This document shows, one piece after another, positions 8,308 to 16,519 of a stretch of DNA of 64,000 nucleotides; position 1 is the stretch's first letter; each line of letters opens with the position of its first letter. Below the pieces are notes generated by a model. The model made no database searches, was not told the origin of the DNA, and saw nothing but the letters and a program-made list of their open reading frames with translations. The translations under genes and the position numbers were made by a program. Location: the NCBI RefSeq assembly GCF_001499965.1, contig NZ_LQIT01000017.1, positions 1-64,000 on the forward strand, written 5' to 3'. Source of the stretch: Mycobacterium sp. GA-2829. GTDB taxonomy: Bacteria; Actinomycetota; Actinomycetes; Mycobacteriales; Mycobacteriaceae.

Positions 8308-9228
8308 TCAGTTCAGGACGGCGGCGGCCACGTCGATGTCGGTGACCAGTGCCGAGACCAGCCCGGAGCGCAGCACCGCACGGGTCGCGGCGATCTTCTC
8401 GGGGCCGGTGGCGAGCGCGATCCGCGTCGGGATCGCCCGCAGGGTGGCCTCGGCGATGCCCATGCGGCGTTCGTCGAGGCCGGGGACGCGGTTGCCGTCC
8501 TCGTCGAGAAGCAGTGCGCAGGTCTCTCCGCACACGCCCGCCGCGTCGAGCGTCTCGGTCTCGTCATCGGCCAGTGACAGGTACACCTGGGACGCGCCGG
8601 GACGCCAGGCGCCGACGGAGATGATGGCACAGCTGACATCGCGGTGGCGGGCCACGGTCTCCTGCAATTGCTGGTTGCCGCTGAGGCTTTCGGCGGTGCG
8701 GGCGTCGGGTACCACCAGCGGGACGTACATCGGCCAGGACCGGCCGCCGCTGATCTCGCTGATCCGGCGGACCAGGTCGGCGCCGTTGGAGGTGATCGCA
8801 CCCGCCATGCCGGTGAGTTGGACGACGTCGCATTCCGGCAGCGCGGTGAGGTAGGCCGCGATGTGGGTGAGCGTGCGACCGCAGTCGACACCGACCACGT
8901 CACCGGGCCGCAGGATCGACTGCATCAACTCCGCGGTCGCCTTCGCGACCGCCTCGACGCGGTCGGCGGTGTTGGCGGTGTCGCAGGTGACGGCGTAGGC
9001 GTGTTCGAGGCCGAAGCGCCGTTGCAGTTCGGTGGACAGTTCGACGTTGACGGCGCCGGGGTCGTGGATCTTGATCTCCACCATCCCGGATTCCACGGCC
9101 TCGTCGAGCATGCGCGCGACCTTGAACCGCGACAGCCCCAGCTCCTCGGCGATCTGGATCCGGGTGCGTCCCTCGAGGTAGTAGCGGCGCGCGATCACAG
9201 CCCGCTGGAACAGCTCATCCGGTCCCAT
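8308..9228 (-). CDS. SorC/DeoR-family sugar-binding transcriptional regulator
   Basis: 306 residues from ATG 9228, preceded by GGGAGG. Residues 1-55 form a helix-turn-helix (RTRIQIAEELGLSRFKVARM). The remainder is a SorC-type sugar-phosphate-binding domain (ILRPGDVVGVDCGRTL, VVQLTGMAGA, ISVGAW). Proteins of this type sense a phosphorylated sugar and control the adjacent catabolic operon. It is divergent from the SIS-kinase operon, and the 155-bp gap between them contains four phased copies of a CA[TG]ATG[AT]G-type motif, its likely binding sites. Upstream in-frame ATGs at 9288 and 9303 are judged too far from a ribosome site. Confidence 0.9.
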   Translation of the reverse strand: MGPDELFQRAVIARRYYLEGRTRIQIAEELGLSRFKVARMLDEAVESGMVEIKIHDPGAVNVELSTELQRRFGLEHAYAVTCDTANTADRVEAVAKATAELMQSILRPGDVVGVDCGRTLTHIAAYLTALPECDVVQLTGMAGAITSNGADLVRRISEISGGRSWPMYVPLVVPDARTAESLSGNQQLQETVARHRDVSCAIISVGAWRPGASQVYLSLADDETETLDAAGVCGETCALLLDEDGNRVPGLDERRMGIAEATLRAIPTRIALATGPEKIAATRAVLRSGLVSALVTDIDVAAAVLN

Positions 9229-9263
9229 GCCGCCGCCTCCCAGTGAATCCCGAGCAGTGCGTG

Positions 9264-9357
9264 CACATATGTGCAGGCGCGTTGACATATGAGCATAGGG
9301 CATAGCATGATCCAGGCCACAACCCCTCAGATGAGTAGCTCACCGTTTCAGATGAGC
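9264..9357. promoter_or_regulatory. Array of four phased operator-like motifs in the divergent promoter region
   Basis: Related motifs occur at 9264-9274 (CACATATGTGC, part of the perfect 14-bp palindrome 9262-9275), 9284-9294 (GACATATGAGC), 9326-9336 (CTCAGATGAGT) and 9347-9357 (TTCAGATGAGC). Spacings are 20, 42 and 21 bp, close to whole helical turns, so bound regulators would lie on one face of the DNA. A plus-strand promoter may be TTGACA (9282-9287) with TAGCAT (9303-9308), overlapping the second motif; the 15-bp spacer is short. Best candidate binding protein is the adjacent SorC/DeoR-type regulator. Confidence 0.6.
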
Positions 9358-9383
9358 GGATTCCCCTGACTTGGAGGCGGCAC

Positions 9384-10022
9384 ATGAGCCCGGAGGACCC
9401 CGGCCTGACGACGCTCGCCGGCGAGGTACTCGCCCGCGAAGCCGCCGCAGTCGCCGCGCTCTCCGGCACCGTCGACCAGGGCGTGGTCGCGGTGGCCCGC
9501 CGCCTGCTCGAGGTCACCGGGAAGGTGGTCACCACCGGCGCCGGGACGTCGGGCATCATGGCCGAACGCCTCGCCCATCTGCTCTCGGTGTGCGGGACGC
9601 CCGCGGTCTACCTGCCCGCCATGGACGCTCTGCACGGCGGGATGGGGGCGGTGACCGCCGACGATCTCGTCCTCGCCATCTCCAAGACCGGCCGCTCCGC
9701 CGAACTGACCGGTCTGACCGAACGCCTCGTCGACCGCGGGGTGGAGGTCGTGGCGATCACCGAGGATCCCACCAGTCCGTTCGCGCAGGCCGCGACCCGT
9801 GTCGAGGCGCTGCCGCCCACCGCGGGCGACGCCGATCCGGGCGGCATGATCGCGATGGCCAGCACGCTGGCCGTCGGCGCCTGGGGCGATGCGCTCGCGG
9901 TGGTGTCGATGGCGCTACGCGGCCACACCCTGCACGACGTCGTGCACAGCCACCCGGCAGGCGGGGTCGGCGCGCGCGGACACCGCCCGGGTGACGCATC
10001 GAAGCCGGTGGTGCGGACATGA
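9384..10022 (+). CDS. SIS-domain sugar-phosphate isomerase (KdsD/GutQ-like)
   Basis: 212 residues, first gene of the operon, behind GGAGG. A single SIS domain: VVTTGAGTSGIMAERLAHLL (residues ~48-67), the phosphosugar-binding loop ISKTGRSAELTGL near 97, and a C-terminal VVHSHPAGGVG that resembles the HPGGALG element of arabinose 5-phosphate isomerases. It lacks the CBS pair of full-length KdsD. It could interconvert an aldose and ketose 5-phosphate within the pathway; 6-phospho-3-hexuloisomerase is a less likely reading. Overlaps the kinase start by 4 bp (ATGA). Confidence 0.8.
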   Translation: MSPEDPGLTTLAGEVLAREAAAVAALSGTVDQGVVAVARRLLEVTGKVVTTGAGTSGIMAERLAHLLSVCGTPAVYLPAMDALHGGMGAVTADDLVLAISKTGRSAELTGLTERLVDRGVEVVAITEDPTSPFAQAATRVEALPPTAGDADPGGMIAMASTLAVGAWGDALAVVSMALRGHTLHDVVHSHPAGGVGARGHRPGDASKPVVRT

Positions 10023-11515
10023 CCCGACCGGCCGTGCTCGGCGTGGACTCGTCGACGCAGTCGTGCAAGGTGGAGCTCCGTGACCTCACCACCGGGGAAC
10101 TGCTGGGCTCCGGCTCGGCGCCGCACCCGCCCGCGTATCCGCCCTGCAGCGAACAGCATCCGCTCGAATGGGTGTCGGCGTTCGTCGCCGCGACCGGGGC
10201 CGCGCTCGCGAGCTGCGCGCAACCGCCGCACGTGCGCGCGATATCCGTTGCCGCGCAGTGCCACGGCCTGGTCCTGCTCGATGCGCACGGGATCCCGCTG
10301 CGGGCGGCCAAACTGTGGAACGACACCACCGGCGCCACCGCGTTGCGGGGGCTGGCCGAGCGTGTCGGCGTGCCCGCGTGGATCCGGCGCATCGGCTCCG
10401 CGCCGAACGCCGCGTTCACCATCGCCAAACTCGCCTGGGTCGCCGGGCACGAACCCGAGATGCTCGACCGCGCGGCGGCGGTCCTGCTGCCGCACGACTA
10501 CCTCACCCAGTGGCTGACCGGACACAACGTCACCGACCGGTCCGAGGCGTCGGGTACCGGCTACTTCGACGTCGGCACGGGGGAGTGGATCACCGACTAC
10601 CTCGAACTGGCGGGCGGGCAACGGGATTGGCGGTCGATGCTGCCGACCGTGCTCGGCCCGTGTGAAGCCGCGGGCACGCTGCGGCCCGCCGCGGCGGAGA
10701 TGCTCGGCATCGACGGCGACATCAGCGAGATCATCGTCGGCCCCGGCGGCGGCGATCAGCACGCGGCCTACCTGGGCCTCGGGCTACGCGACGGCGACCA
10801 GTACATCGGCATCGGCACCTCCGGGGTGGTCGCGACCTCCTCGCGCACGCCGGTGTTCGACCAGAGCGGCATGGTCGACGGGGTTGCGGACCTGACGGGT
10901 GGGTACCTGCCCCTGGTGAGCACGCTCAACGCGGCGCGGGTCTCCGACGTCGCGGCCCGCTGGCTCGGCACCGGACTGGCCGGGCTGGCCGACCTCGCAC
11001 TGGCCGCCGGGGACACCCAAGGCCCCGTACTGGTGCCGTTCCTCGACGGGGAACGCAAACCCGACCGCCCCGACGCGCGCGGCGCGTTCGCCGACCTGAC
11101 CTCACACACCACCCGCGAGGAACTGGCGCGGGCGTGCGTCGAGGGGCCGCTGCTGTCGCTGATGAGTGCGCGAGACAGCCTGCGCGCCTGCGGGATCGAC
11201 CTCAGCGGCGCCGCCACCGCCGTCGGCGGCGGCACCCGCTCACCCGCCACCCTGCAGTTGCTCGCCGACCTCCTCGACGACGAGGTCACCGTGCTCGACG
11301 CCGACGAGGCCACCGCCCGAGGCGCCTGTGTGCAGGCCGCCGCCGTCGCCACCGGACGCGACGTCGCGGGACTGGTCGACCTCGCCAAACAGTGGCAACC
11401 GGCGGTGCGGCACCGCGTCGCGCCGCGGCGCACCGGCCGCGACCTCGCCGCGCTGCGGGCCCGCTGGGCCGAGCTGGCCGCGGCGCCCCTGCTGGACAGC
11501 GGGGTCGGGGTATGA
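10019..11515 (+). CDS. FGGY-family carbohydrate kinase (xylulokinase-like)
   Basis: 498 residues, normal for xylulokinase. N-terminal LGVDSSTQSCKVEL, substrate-region AAQCHGLVLLD and LWNDTT, the GGGDQHAAYLG stretch with the catalytic aspartate near residue 246, IGIGTSGVVA and the C-terminal nucleotide motif AVGGGTRSPATLQLLADLL. The closest match I recognise is D-xylulokinase (XylB), but FGGY specificity is hard to read, so ribulose or another ketose is possible. It would phosphorylate the ketose made by the dehydrogenases encoded downstream. Both ends overlap neighbours by 4 bp, indicating a tightly coupled operon. Confidence 0.88.
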   Translation: MTRPAVLGVDSSTQSCKVELRDLTTGELLGSGSAPHPPAYPPCSEQHPLEWVSAFVAATGAALASCAQPPHVRAISVAAQCHGLVLLDAHGIPLRAAKLWNDTTGATALRGLAERVGVPAWIRRIGSAPNAAFTIAKLAWVAGHEPEMLDRAAAVLLPHDYLTQWLTGHNVTDRSEASGTGYFDVGTGEWITDYLELAGGQRDWRSMLPTVLGPCEAAGTLRPAAAEMLGIDGDISEIIVGPGGGDQHAAYLGLGLRDGDQYIGIGTSGVVATSSRTPVFDQSGMVDGVADLTGGYLPLVSTLNAARVSDVAARWLGTGLAGLADLALAAGDTQGPVLVPFLDGERKPDRPDARGAFADLTSHTTREELARACVEGPLLSLMSARDSLRACGIDLSGAATAVGGGTRSPATLQLLADLLDDEVTVLDADEATARGACVQAAAVATGRDVAGLVDLAKQWQPAVRHRVAPRRTGRDLAALRARWAELAAAPLLDSGVGV

Positions 11516-12159
11516 CCGCCGTGACGGCGCCCGCGCCGTGGCACCGGGAGTACAGCGGCCGGCTCGCCGGTTCGGTGTACGCGGTGGACCCGGCCGCGCG
11601 GATCTCGGCGGCGCGGACCCTGCGCGATGCGGGCCTCGGGGTGCACGTCGACGTGATGGCCGAGGGTGAGGGTCTGCCCGCCGGTGTCGGTGCGGCCGAA
11701 CTCGCGGGCATCGCCGCCGAAACGGGACCGTCGGGATTCGACGTCCACCTCATCGGCTCGGCGGCCTTCGTCGACGCGGCGCTGGCGCGGGTGCTCGCCC
11801 ACCGCCCGGACAAGGTCTTCCTGCCGTGGGCGGCGTTCACCGCGGAGCGCGCCGACGCCGTCCGCGCTGCGGGTGCGTCGGCGTGGATCGCGCTGTGGGA
11901 AGAGTGGGACGGTGCGGGCGCACCGCCGTGGCGCGCGACGCCCGACGGGGTGCTGGTGATGCTCATCGAACCGGGCACCCGCGACCGTTGCGCCGTCGAG
12001 CGACTCGACATCGTGCGGGCGCTGGCGACCGATCATTCCGTGATCGTCGACGGTGGGGTCACGAAAGGCATTGCGCCGCTGTGTATTCGAGCAGGCGCCG
12101 AAGCGATGGTGGCCGGGCGCGCACTGCTGCCCGCGCCTGTAGACGGAAAGGAAAGCTGA
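11512..12159 (+). CDS. Ribulose-phosphate 3-epimerase-like protein
   Basis: 215 residues. It looks like a divergent RPE TIM barrel: HVDVM at residues 45-49 (His and Asp metal ligands plus Met), DVHLIG with the second metal histidine at 79, and IVDGGVT with the metal/catalytic aspartate at 180. The overall sequence is far from housekeeping RPE, including loss of the usual DGxFVPN stretch. It probably epimerises the ketose phosphate made by the FGGY kinase (for example xylulose to ribulose 5-phosphate) or a related sugar. Start ATG overlaps the kinase stop by 4 bp. Confidence 0.72.
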   Translation: MTAVTAPAPWHREYSGRLAGSVYAVDPAARISAARTLRDAGLGVHVDVMAEGEGLPAGVGAAELAGIAAETGPSGFDVHLIGSAAFVDAALARVLAHRPDKVFLPWAAFTAERADAVRAAGASAWIALWEEWDGAGAPPWRATPDGVLVMLIEPGTRDRCAVERLDIVRALATDHSVIVDGGVTKGIAPLCIRAGAEAMVAGRALLPAPVDGKES

Positions 12160-12160
12160 C

Positions 12161-13189
12161 ATGACCGCTGTCCAGGACGGCACCATGCGTGCGAGCGTGA
12201 TGACCGGGGTGGGTGAGTTGCGGATCGAGGAGCGGCCGGTGCCGCAACCGGGCCGGCACGAGGTCCTCGTCGAGGTGGCCGCGGTGGGCGTGTGCGGATC
12301 TGACGTGCACTACTACCGCCACGGCCGTATCGGCGACTTCGTCGTCGAGGAGCCGATGATCCTCGGCCACGAACTGTCGGGGCGCATCGCCGCCGTCGGC
12401 GAGGACGTGGACCCGGGCCGGGTCGGCCAGCGTGTCGCCGTCGAACCGCAGCACCCCTGCCGTCGGTGCAGGCAGTGCAAGGCCGGCCGCTACAACCTGT
12501 GCCCGGAGATGAAGTTCTACGCGACCCCGCCGATCGACGGTGCCTTCTGCCGCTACGTGGTCATCGACGACGACTTCGCCCACGCCGTACCGGATTCCCT
12601 GTCCGACGATGCCGCCGCGCTGCTCGAACCGCTGTCGGTGGCGATCACCACGATGCGCAAGGCGGGCATCGTGCCCGGATCGTCGATCCTGATCGCCGGC
12701 GCCGGCCCCATCGGGGTCATCTGTGCCCAGGCCGCCCGCGCGTTCGGCGCCGCCCGCATCGTCGTCACCGACCTGGTGGCCTCGCGCCGCGAGAAGGCCC
12801 TCAAGTTCGGGGCCACCGAGGTGCTCGACCCGACCGCCGTCGACGTCTCGGCCATCGAACCGGTCGACGCGTTCGTCGACGCCACCGGCGTCCCCGCGGC
12901 CGTCGTCAGCGGCATCAAGGCCGTCGGCCCGGCGGGCCGTGTCGTGCTGGTCGGGATGGGCGCCGACGAGTACGCACTGCCGGTCAGCCACATCGCCAAC
13001 CTCGAGATCACCGTCACCGGGGTGTTCCGCTACACCGACACCTGGCCCGCCGCAATCCATCTCGTGAAGTCCGGGGCGGTGGATCTCGACGCCATGGTCA
13101 CCGGCCGCTACGACCTGGAACACGTGGGCGACGCCCTCGACAGTGACACCGACCCTGCCAGCCTCAAGTCGATTGTGAACCCCTCATGA
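12161..13189 (+). CDS. Zinc-dependent polyol dehydrogenase (sorbitol/xylitol dehydrogenase-like)
   Basis: 342 residues, medium-chain dehydrogenase. GVCGSDVHYYRHGRIGDFV and ILGHELSG carry the catalytic zinc cysteine, histidine and glutamate; the structural-zinc lobe has four cysteines in CRRCRQCKAGRYNLC. Rossmann motif GAGPIG (near residue 185) and an aspartate at the end of beta-2 (VVTDLVASRREKA) suggest NAD. The HYYRHGRIGDFVV segment is typical of L-iditol (sorbitol) and xylitol dehydrogenases, which oxidise a polyol to a ketose. Start ATG is two bases after the upstream stop, with AAAGGAAAG upstream; ATG 12185 is an alternative. Confidence 0.9.
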   Translation: MTAVQDGTMRASVMTGVGELRIEERPVPQPGRHEVLVEVAAVGVCGSDVHYYRHGRIGDFVVEEPMILGHELSGRIAAVGEDVDPGRVGQRVAVEPQHPCRRCRQCKAGRYNLCPEMKFYATPPIDGAFCRYVVIDDDFAHAVPDSLSDDAAALLEPLSVAITTMRKAGIVPGSSILIAGAGPIGVICAQAARAFGAARIVVTDLVASRREKALKFGATEVLDPTAVDVSAIEPVDAFVDATGVPAAVVSGIKAVGPAGRVVLVGMGADEYALPVSHIANLEITVTGVFRYTDTWPAAIHLVKSGAVDLDAMVTGRYDLEHVGDALDSDTDPASLKSIVNPS

Positions 13190-13953
13190 CGCAGAACAAC
13201 CCGTTCGATCTCACCGGCCGCACCGCGCTCGTCACCGGCGGCAACCAGGGCCTGGGCAAGGCGTTCGCCTTCGGGCTCGCCCAGGCGGGCGCGCAGGTCG
13301 CGATCGCCGGACGCAATGCCGAACGCAACGCCGAAGCCGTGGCCGAGGCCCGCGAGGCCGGTCTCGAACTGCACCCGATCACCGCCGACATCACCCGCCA
13401 GGCCGACGTCGACCGGATGACCGCCGAAGCCATCTCTGCGCTCGGCCACCTCGACATCCTGGTCAACAACGCGGGCACCTGCTACCACGCCCCGTCCTGG
13501 GACGTCACCGAGGAGCAGTGGGATTCGGTGTTCGACCTCAACGTCAAGGCGCTGTGGGCGTGTTCGCTGGCCGCGGGTGCGCACATGCGCGAACGCGGCA
13601 GCGGTTCCATCGTCAACATCGGCTCGATGTCCGGGATGATCGTCAACCGCCCGCAGATGCAGCCCGCGTACAACGCGTCCAAGGCCGCGGTGCACCACCT
13701 CACGAAATCCCTTGCCGCCGAATGGGGTCCGCTGGGGATCCGGGTCAACGCGCTGGCGCCGGGCTACTGCAAGACCGAGATGGCGCCCGTCGACAAGCCG
13801 GAGTTCAAACAGCACTGGATCGACGACACCCCGATGCTGCGGTACGCGATGCCCGAGGAGATCGCACCGAGCGTGGTGTTCCTCGCCAGCGACGCGGCCT
13901 CGTTCATCACCGGTTCGGTGCTCGTCGCCGACGGCGGGTACACCACATGGTGA
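13186..13953 (+). CDS. SDR-family sugar/polyol oxidoreductase
   Basis: 255 residues with classical SDR motifs TGGNQGLG, NNAG (near residue 92), catalytic Ser in NIGSMSG, YNASK and a C-terminal VADGGYTTW. An arginine after beta-2 (IAGRNAERN) suggests NADP(H), unlike the first SDR of the locus. Closest in character to D-arabinitol, gluconate or L-xylulose-type reductases. Two SDRs of opposite apparent cofactor preference in one locus would allow redox isomerisation of a sugar, which is inference. Start overlaps the upstream stop by 4 bp; the 3' end overlaps the next gene by 7 bp. Confidence 0.88.
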   Translation: MTQNNPFDLTGRTALVTGGNQGLGKAFAFGLAQAGAQVAIAGRNAERNAEAVAEAREAGLELHPITADITRQADVDRMTAEAISALGHLDILVNNAGTCYHAPSWDVTEEQWDSVFDLNVKALWACSLAAGAHMRERGSGSIVNIGSMSGMIVNRPQMQPAYNASKAAVHHLTKSLAAEWGPLGIRVNALAPGYCKTEMAPVDKPEFKQHWIDDTPMLRYAMPEEIAPSVVFLASDAASFITGSVLVADGGYTTW

Positions 13954-14987
13954 CCAACCGGCAGGTGGTCGTCTCCGCACTCGACGACGTCGTGGTGGAG
14001 ACGACCGCACCGCGGGATCCGCAGCCGGGGGAGGCGCGCGTGCGCACGTCGCTGGTCGGGATCTGCGGTTCGGACCTGCACGCCGCCTGCGGCAGACACC
14101 CGTTCATCGACCTGCCCTACCGTCCCGGACACGAGGCCGTGGGTGTGGTCGACGCCGTCGGCGAGGGTGTGGACCCCGCGCTGATCGGCGCCCGGGTGAC
14201 CATCGAGCCGAACCTCGCGTGCGGTGCTTGCACCCAGTGCCGCGCCGGGCGCTACAACATCTGCCGGGATCTGCTGGTGTTCGGCTGCCAGACCGCCGGG
14301 GCGCTCGCCGACTCGTTCACGATCGCCGCCGACCGCCTCGTCGCACTGCCCGACGAACTCGACGACCGCCACGCGATCCTGATCGAACCGCTGGCCACCC
14401 CGGTGCACACCGTGCGCCGCGCGGGCGAACTCGTCGGCGATCTGCGCGACCGCGCTGTCGTGGTGATCGGCGCGGGCCCCATCGGGCTGTTCACGCTGCT
14501 GGCCGCCCGGCACGCAGGCGCCCGCGTCGTGGTGGCCGACCTGCTGGAGTCCAAGCGGGCCAGGGCCGAACGGCTCGGTGCCGTCGGCAGTTTCGACCCC
14601 ACCGCCGACGACGCGGTGGAGACCGCACAGCGCCTGCTCGGCGGTCCGGCCGCGGTCGTCGTCGACTGCGTGTCCCGGGAGAGCACGGTCGCGCTGGCGG
14701 TGGACCTGGTCGACAAGGGCGGCGCGGTGATGATCGTCGGTGTCGCCGAGGGCGCCACCCCGGTCCCGCTCGGGCTGATCCAGGACCGCGAACTCGCCCT
14801 CGTCGGCAACCTCATGTACGTGCGCGAGGACTTCACCGCCGCGATGGACCTGCTGGCGTCGGGCATCGTCCCCGTCGACGAGATCATCAGTGCCGACTTC
14901 GACATCGACCACGCCGCCGACGCGTTCGCCGCGTCGGCCGACGCGGAGAACGTGAAAGTCCTCGTGACTGTTGGGGGTTCGCTGTGA
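13947..14987 (+). CDS. Second zinc-dependent alcohol dehydrogenase of the polyol operon
   Basis: 346 residues beginning at ATG 13947, overlapping the SDR stop. GICGSDLHAACG and PGHEAVG supply catalytic zinc ligands; CGACTQCRAGRYNIC is the structural zinc lobe; GAGPIG and VVADLLESKRARA form an NAD-type Rossmann fold. It is only distantly related to the first dehydrogenase (no HYYRHGRIG segment), so it probably acts on a different intermediate, such as another hydroxyl position or another sugar alcohol. Stop overlaps the ABC ATPase GTG by 4 bp. Confidence 0.88.
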   Translation: MVTNRQVVVSALDDVVVETTAPRDPQPGEARVRTSLVGICGSDLHAACGRHPFIDLPYRPGHEAVGVVDAVGEGVDPALIGARVTIEPNLACGACTQCRAGRYNICRDLLVFGCQTAGALADSFTIAADRLVALPDELDDRHAILIEPLATPVHTVRRAGELVGDLRDRAVVVIGAGPIGLFTLLAARHAGARVVVADLLESKRARAERLGAVGSFDPTADDAVETAQRLLGGPAAVVVDCVSRESTVALAVDLVDKGGAVMIVGVAEGATPVPLGLIQDRELALVGNLMYVREDFTAAMDLLASGIVPVDEIISADFDIDHAADAFAASADAENVKVLVTVGGSL

Positions 14988-16519
14988 GCCAGGCACTGCT
15001 GGAATGCACCGGTATCGAGAAGAGTTTCGGCGGCGTGCCCGTCCTCAAGGGCATCACGCTCAACCTGCAGCCCGGCACCGTGACCGCGCTGGCGGGGGAG
15101 AACGGCGCCGGTAAGTCCACGCTGATGAAGATCGTCAGCGGGCAGTACAGCGCGGACCACGGCACCGTGACCGTGCAGGGCGCCCAGCTCACCGGCGGCA
15201 ACACCCGGGAGGCGGTCAAGCACGGCATCGCGATCGTGCCGCAGGAGCTGGCGTCCATCGAGGACATGACGGTCTACGAGAACCTGTTCGTGGGTCGCGA
15301 GATCAAGATGGGCCCGTTCCTCAACCGCCGGGCCATGATCGACGAGGCCCGCGACGCGCTCGGCGTCTTCGGCGTGGACATCCCGCCCACCGCCCGCATG
15401 GGCAGCCTGCCCGTCGGCCTGCGCCAGATCGTCGAGATCGTCAAGGCCGCGCGCACCGGGGCGCAGGTGGTGATGCTCGACGAGCCCACCTCGGCGATCT
15501 CCGAACGCGAGGTCGAAGGGCTCTACCAGATCGTGCGCCGGCTGCGGGAACACGGCGTGGCGATGGTGTACACGACGCACAAGATGGCCGAGATCCGCGC
15601 GATCGCCGACCGTGTCGTGGTGTTGCGCGACGGCGGGCTGATCCTCGACAAGGCGATCGACGACGTCAGCGACGACGACATCGTGACCGCGATGATCGGT
15701 CGCGAACTCGAGGCGCTGTTCCCCGACCGGCCCGAGCCCGCCGACGAGACCGTGCTGGAGGTGCGCGATCTGCAGGTCGAGGGTGCCTCGCAACCGGTGT
15801 CGTTCACCGTGCGGGCCGGCGAGATCGTCGGGCTGGCCGGGCTGGTCGGCGCGGGCCGCACCGAACTGCTCGAGGCGATCTTCGGCGCCCGTCACACGAC
15901 GGGGGGTGAGATCGTCGTCAAAGGCAAAGCGGTCAAACGCAATCACCCCGCGGCGGCGATCACCTCGGGGATGGCGATGGTGCCCGAGGACCGCAAACTC
16001 TCCGGTGTCGTGCTGTCGATGAACGTGCTCGACAACGGATCGCTGCCCCGGCTGTCGTCGTTCTCGATCGCCGGCTGGCTGCGCGGCAAGGCCCGTACCA
16101 AGGCGGTGTCCGACGTGATGTCCTCGGTGCGGCTGCGCAGCCGAGGCCTCAGCCAGGAGGTCGGCACCCTGTCGGGCGGTAACCAGCAGAAGGTGGTGCT
16201 GGCCCGCTGGCTGACCGGTGACGTCAACGTGCTGCTGCTCGACGAGCCGACGCGCGGTGTCGACGTGGGGGCGCGCAGCGAGATCTACCGCATCATCACC
16301 GAATTCGCCGCGCGCGGGATGGCCGTGCTGATGGCGTCCTCGGACATGCCCGAGGTCGTCGGCCTCTCCCACCGCGCGTTCGTCATGCGCGACGGCGCCC
16401 TGGTCGGCGAACTCGACCGCGACGCCCTCGACCATCCCGAGGTGCAGGAGTCGGTGTTCCGGCTCGCCACCGCCCTTGACGCCAAACCCGCCCGCACTCC
16501 TGAGGAGGAGAACTCGTGA
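14984..16519 (+). CDS. Sugar ABC transporter ATP-binding protein (RbsA/XylG type, two ATPase domains)
   Basis: 511 residues from a GTG overlapping the previous stop. First ATPase domain: Walker A GENGAGKST near residue 40, VVMLDEPTSAIS as Walker B. Second domain: degenerate Walker A region GLVGAGRTELLEAIFG near 285, LSGGNQQKVVLARWL signature, VLLLDEPTRGVDVGA Walker B. This double-domain layout is characteristic of the CUT2 class that imports monosaccharides and polyols and pairs with an RbsC permease and RbsB-type binding protein, exactly the genes that follow. Energises import at the inner face of the membrane. Confidence 0.95.
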   Translation: MSQALLECTGIEKSFGGVPVLKGITLNLQPGTVTALAGENGAGKSTLMKIVSGQYSADHGTVTVQGAQLTGGNTREAVKHGIAIVPQELASIEDMTVYENLFVGREIKMGPFLNRRAMIDEARDALGVFGVDIPPTARMGSLPVGLRQIVEIVKAARTGAQVVMLDEPTSAISEREVEGLYQIVRRLREHGVAMVYTTHKMAEIRAIADRVVVLRDGGLILDKAIDDVSDDDIVTAMIGRELEALFPDRPEPADETVLEVRDLQVEGASQPVSFTVRAGEIVGLAGLVGAGRTELLEAIFGARHTTGGEIVVKGKAVKRNHPAAAITSGMAMVPEDRKLSGVVLSMNVLDNGSLPRLSSFSIAGWLRGKARTKAVSDVMSSVRLRSRGLSQEVGTLSGGNQQKVVLARWLTGDVNVLLLDEPTRGVDVGARSEIYRIITEFAARGMAVLMASSDMPEVVGLSHRAFVMRDGALVGELDRDALDHPEVQESVFRLATALDAKPARTPEEENS

